A stretch of DNA of 5,880 nt from contig CAMWKN010000125.1 in assembly GCA_947174825.1 (NCBI GenBank), positions 1 through 5,880 of the forward strand, read 5' to 3'. The notes beneath the pieces are model-generated. The model did no database searches and was not told the DNA's origin. It was given only the letters and a program-made list of their open reading frames with translations. Below, piece by piece: positions 5,663 through 5,880 of the stretch. A program made the position numbers and the translations under genes. The DNA is from an uncultured Clostridium sp. GTDB lineage: Bacteria > Bacillota_A > Clostridia > Lachnospirales > Lachnospiraceae. Position 1 is the stretch's first letter, and every line of letters begins with the position of its first letter.

Positions 5663-5880
5663 CTATTTTTTTATTGCCTGCCAAAGATCATCACTAATCT
5701 TCTCAAATTCATATCCCTGACCTGTTAGATAATCTAATTCTCTTTGATAAAATCGTCTTGTCCCATCAGAAAAATAATACCCCTTTTTAGGATTGTTAGA
5801 TAATAAAATCTTTTTACCAGCCACTATTTGTTCATCAATAAATTGCTTGTGAACTTTCCAAATAATATCATAATTATTAT
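5663..5880 (-). CDS. C-terminal end of a larger protein, probable polymorphic toxin tip
   Basis: Only the last 71 codons lie in the window; the gene enters from the right edge and ends at TAG (5663-5665). The visible part reads as a small alpha/beta tail: IIWKVHKQFIDEQIVAGKKI, then LLSNNPKKGYYFSDGTRRFY, then QRELDYLTGQGYEFEKISDD, ending LWQAIKK. A pattern of this kind (a helix ending in a glycine-lysine, S-N-N-P, then a helix with E-x-x-Y-L-x-x-x-G-Y and a closing W) is one I associate with the extreme C-terminus of secreted Firmicutes polymorphic toxins of the LXG or RHS type. That is recollection, not a match I can test here. A small gene follows 41 bases later with a strong ribosome site, as expected for toxin and immunity partner. 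The catalytic domain, if present, lies mostly outside the window. Confidence 0.6.
   Translation of the reverse strand, partial: NNYDIIWKVHKQFIDEQIVAGKKILLSNNPKKGYYFSDGTRRFYQRELDYLTGQGYEFEKISDDLWQAIKK

Noticed and set aside
5622..5684. Longer N-terminus for the 178-residue protein
   Set aside because: It would overlap the preceding gene's stop region, and AGGAGG lies just before the internal ATG at 5619-5621.

Overview
The window looks like a low-GC Gram-positive chromosome, most likely a Clostridia member of the Lachnospiraceae type. That view rests on AGGAGG ribosome sites, an A+T-rich sigma-A promoter and the flavour of the arginine enzymes; it is inference, not a species call. Every gene I can support lies on the minus strand, so transcription runs from high to low coordinates.

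Right part (about 4390-5880): an accessory tail that looks like the end of a polymorphic-toxin locus. The C-terminal 71 codons of a large protein enter at the right edge (probable toxin tip). A 178-residue helical protein follows 41 bases later. Then comes a stretch with broken reading frames (4731-4998), and then a very acidic 111-residue protein. The last two intact genes are best explained as immunity-like proteins, but I do not recognise a named family for either.

Middle (3951-4393): a gene-free stretch of about 440 bases holding the control region of the arginine operon. It has a near-consensus promoter (TTGCAT, 17 bases, TATAAT), a stem-loop that would start at the predicted first base of the transcript and is followed by a U-rich run, and, about 190 bases upstream of the promoter, two almost perfect ARG boxes at 20 bp centre-to-centre inside a perfect 25-bp inverted repeat. 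Regulation by an ArgR/AhrC-type repressor is strongly suggested.

Left-centre (544-3950): argC, argB and argD in that order, three consecutive steps of ornithine synthesis: N-acetylglutamate to the phosphate (ArgB), to the semialdehyde (ArgC), to N-acetylornithine (ArgD). argJ, which often sits between argC and argB in such operons, is absent from this window, so the acetyl donor/recycling step must be encoded elsewhere. The argB-argD gap has a degenerate 40-bp tandem repeat.

Left edge (1-543): a probable terminator after argD, then a structured leader and the first 72 or so codons of a YdcZ/DUF606-type DMT-superfamily membrane protein that runs off the window.
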